Assembly: GCA_024516035.1 (NCBI GenBank)
Contig: CM044959.1
Location: 22,038,741 to 22,102,740, forward strand
Reading direction: 5' to 3'
From: Bactericera cockerelli
Taxonomy: Eukaryota; Arthropoda; Insecta; Hemiptera; Triozidae
Length of the DNA stretch: 64,000 nucleotides
Shown: in pieces, positions 61,080 through 64,000 of the stretch
Layout: the number at the start of each line of letters is the position of its first letter
Position numbering within the stretch: the stretch's first letter is position 1
Program-made: the position numbers and the translations under genes
Notes under the pieces: generated by a model
The model's database searches: none
Told to the model about the DNA's origin: nothing
The model's input: the letters and a program-made list of their open reading frames with translations, nothing else

Positions 61080-64000
61080 GTGAGTTTAGTATAAAGTGGC
61101 CATAAAGGGTCGGAAGAGGTTGTTATATCTACACGCAATATTAAATTTGTTGAAAAATTACCATTGCCACACCGCCGAAAGATAGAGAGAGATTAATTTT
61201 TTGTCATAATTTAAATTTTCTCGTATCTTCTAAGCTGAAGTCTCAATTTAGAAAAATTAATGATTTCTACTGTGTGGTTTGATTATTTTTTAAGTATATA
61301 TAAATTTTAGATTTTTATTTATTTTGTTATTTGTAACAAAGATGTTTAGATGTCCATGTGATGCTATAATAATTTCAGACATTCAATTCCGGAATAAGTG
61401 TCAGGAGACTAAATAGCAAGCAAATAATACATCATTAAAAAAATCTCCCTCGTTTTTACATACCTATTAATCATACATTATATCACATATTATGTAGGTA
61501 TAAAATACTCGAAACAAACTTACTGTACTTGAAGGTGATTATACTTGAAGATAGGTGTTACTTACATACCTGTAATACTCTTATTGAGAATAAAATAATA
61601 AGTTAAAGGTACACTCTACAATACATCCTTGCATCTGTTTCGTGTTTAGTTCTATAGGTAGGGAACATATAGGTACCTACCTATATGTTCTATTTACCTA
61701 TCTATATGTTCTAGGTACCTACCAATATGATTTTACTTCGACAAAAAATCAACAATGAGATCATGATGTCAGGTGACAAAACCTATGACTATGATAAACG
61801 GAACGGTATTAAAATTGTTAATATAAAATGATTAATTTTTTAATTAAGCCTGATTGGTATTTGGTGGATATATCGAAACAACAAAACAAAGGTATATTAG
61901 GATGAAATAAAATTTAACTCTTGTAAGATTATCGAGTTTTTGTTGATGTTAATGTTCAACCTTGTCTACTTGTCTTCATTACCATGGTCAATTGGTCATA
62001 GATCGGTATTCTATTCAATATCTAATAAAGTCTCAATAGTCTTCAATAGGTAGTTATACTGAATTACTCTTTTCTCAATTTGTTTGTATATCTACATGAC
62101 TATTTTCTGATTAATACGATGGTTGACTTACTAACCTATCATTTTTTTTATTATGTTGACTCAAATATTCATTAATTAATAATACAAAAACTACACACAA
62201 TGCTTTGTGTTATCTGAGACAAAAACGTCTAAACATAAAAAAAACAAAGTAGGATTAATTTAGTAAAGGCACAAAACGGATATATCTTTTAATCAAACCT
62301 ATTGGAATTCCAATGGAATATTCAAAGAAAGAAACGTTCCATGCGTTTCATTTTAATTACCATAATATTAAACGCTGCTTAAATTCGCATAAATCATTCA
62401 CTTGTATTGGATGTTGTTTGTTTCAGAAATTTGAATATTGCCTCATGATGCTATTTTTTTCCTCGTCCAATAGATTATTTTTTTTTAGTTTGTAGTCCTC
62501 AAATTTGAATTTTTAAATCTAATAATAATAATTATGAATTAAATAGGTACCTATGATATGCTTTCTTTACTGGATACTTTTAATAGCTAGGTCATATTCA
62601 ATATGTAGATCATTCAGCTATCAACAGTAAGCTCACCTAGCCCAGGTCTGCCGAAGTGCAGACCATGGATTTATTGATATAATTGTTACTACTATACCAT
62701 CTTCCAATACAGGAAGATATTTTGAAAGAAATGATAGGAGGAGGTGAGAAAAAAATGTTCTTTAAAGCAGCGCCGTACAATCATTATTTTGATAGGCAAT
62801 TTGCATTTCATAAAAGTCAGTTCGGCTGAAAATAAATTTCTAGTCTCGATCTGAACTCACCCTATCCGATCGGAACACCGGGTGAAGGCTGGTCTCTCAA
62901 AATTATTCATGCTATTTTATTAAATCAAAAATATCGACTTTTATTACATAATCCTACATTTATTAGCAAAGCAATTATTTTATTCCAAGTCATTCATGTC
63001 ACTAACTTGTAGTTTTGTCTTGTACTAAAGGAACTTAATAGTGGTAGTTGGTTTTAGTTTAAATGCTGAAACACTTGTAGACAACATGTTGAACTAGTTG
63101 CTATTTATTTGCTGATATCTGCAACATTACCTGGGACATGGAAATAAAGAAACCTTAGAAAATAGCAGACATTAATAGTGAGAACTTGAAACCCGATCAA
63201 GGTGTTGGCAATCGAAATAAACTTGACGATTTTATAGGTCTCGAGAAAGGGTTTAATAATGTAATTATGGTATGGGAAAATATTAATACGAGGTATAATG
63301 GTTTCAGTGAGTTGTAATTATTTATAGGTAATAGATATTAAGCACCTAGGATAATGGTTATGTCTTTATAATGTTTGGTTAGTTGGACTCTGTGAGGCTC
63401 TGGTATATGATGGAGTTGATTGAAATACGAGCTGGAGCTCTGAAATCTCTAAATGACTTTGTTAGCCAACCATAGATTAAGATTAATATCTAATCCAAAT
63501 GTATGTACAATACATACATAGTTAGATACCTACGTTTTGACTAGGTAATACACCGCACCGTTGTGGAGCATGTGGGAACTACCAAAAATATTTACAGTAA
63601 AGATTTGTGGCAAACAATTGACTTTTCATCTTTCTCTCTAGTTATTTAATTACTACCCTCATGTCTATTTTGTCATGGGTACGAGAATTTTTTATATAGA
63701 TATTAAAACAAACAAATCAGTTGATCAATCTTTTACCAAAACCATCTAAGAGCATGATAATAGTAGAATACCAGTATGTTTAACCCACTACAAAGAGAAC
63801 CTTGAGATACACAAATACGCATAATATTCAAAATATTCCGATTCAGAAGGATTGATTTTTGAATCAGAAACAGTTACTTTCTCAGTAGAAGCTACAGTTT
63901 TATCCTAATTTAAAGATCAAAATCACGTCCTTAATTACTATGCCTAGGAATACATATGTAAGCAATATTGATTGCAATACCAAAAAATGAATCCAATATT
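61080..64000. other. No gene recognised; palindromic TAGGTACCTA motifs
   Basis: AT-rich to the end of the window. A notable imperfect repeat at 61660-61730 contains gaacatatagg and its complement cctatatgttc around tacc, then further tatatgttc and ggtacctacc copies. Confidence 0.5.
61663..61690. repeat. 11-bp inverted repeat around TAGGTACCTA motif
   Basis: gaacatatagg pairs with cctatatgttc with a few bases between. A third tatatgttc follows nearby, so the region combines inverted and direct repeats. Confidence 0.7.

Noticed and set aside
1..64000. Known insect microRNAs, telomeric TTAGG arrays and CRISPR-like arrays
   Set aside because: I scanned by eye for common mature microRNA sequences (let-7, bantam, miR-1, miR-2, miR-8, miR-124 and others), for TTAGG runs and for regularly spaced repeats, and found none.

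Overview
The window reads as a piece of an insect nuclear genome. It is AT-rich, has no run of long ORFs, and is packed with short interspersed repeats, microsatellites and palindromes built on TAGGTACCTA-type motifs. tRNA-derived SINEs, an RTE-like retroelement tail, a canonical Helitron end and a CAGGG-ended foldback element all fit an arthropod, perhaps a hemipteran, but no marker gene fixes the species. I see no complete protein gene, rRNA, genuine tRNA, CRISPR array or bacterial-type operon. Most of the window is best described as intron or intergenic DNA.

Layout. 0-9 kb: a minus-strand SINE (2.5-2.7 kb), a possible terminal-inverted-repeat element holding a 58-bp tandem duplication (3.8-4.7 kb), a degenerate SINE (5.1-5.4 kb), a poly-T-tailed SINE with target-site duplication (7.9-8.1 kb) and a 420-bp foldback element (8.2-8.6 kb). 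9-20 kb: mostly unannotatable DNA, with a strong isolated splice donor at 14.77 kb, a GC-rich island with exon-like ORFs at 16.05-16.46 kb, and a likely minus-strand coding segment at 19.67-20.34 kb carrying a 44/45-bp tandem duplication that breaks its frame. 23-26 kb: repeat fragments and a hairpin. 30-33.5 kb: a 241-bp Helitron, then two 952-bp direct repeats that look identical, flanking 815 bp that hold a second internal repeat. 35.9 kb: a second copy of the 7.9-kb SINE. 41-46 kb: repeat fragments, a CT microsatellite, and an ORF at 45.0-45.4 kb that appears to be split by a small retroelement insertion with a near-perfect 14-bp target-site duplication. 52.7-54.1 kb: a 1.1-kb pyrimidine-rich tract followed by a complete SINE with an exact 15-bp target-site duplication. 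58.9-59.3 kb: another pyrimidine-rich tract. 60.8-61.1 kb: two short exon-like segments with good splice signals.

The best-supported items are the SINE at 53.8 kb, the SINE pair at 7.9/36.0 kb, the Helitron at 30.1 kb, the foldback at 8.2 kb, the long direct repeat at 30.7/32.5 kb, and the retroelement insertion into an ORF at 45.2 kb. The exon calls are tentative because they rest on ORF continuity, base composition and splice consensus without protein homology. I did not find a convincing previously undescribed system. The closest things to novelty are the poly-T-tailed SINE family and the X-Y-X repeat block at 30.7-33.4 kb.
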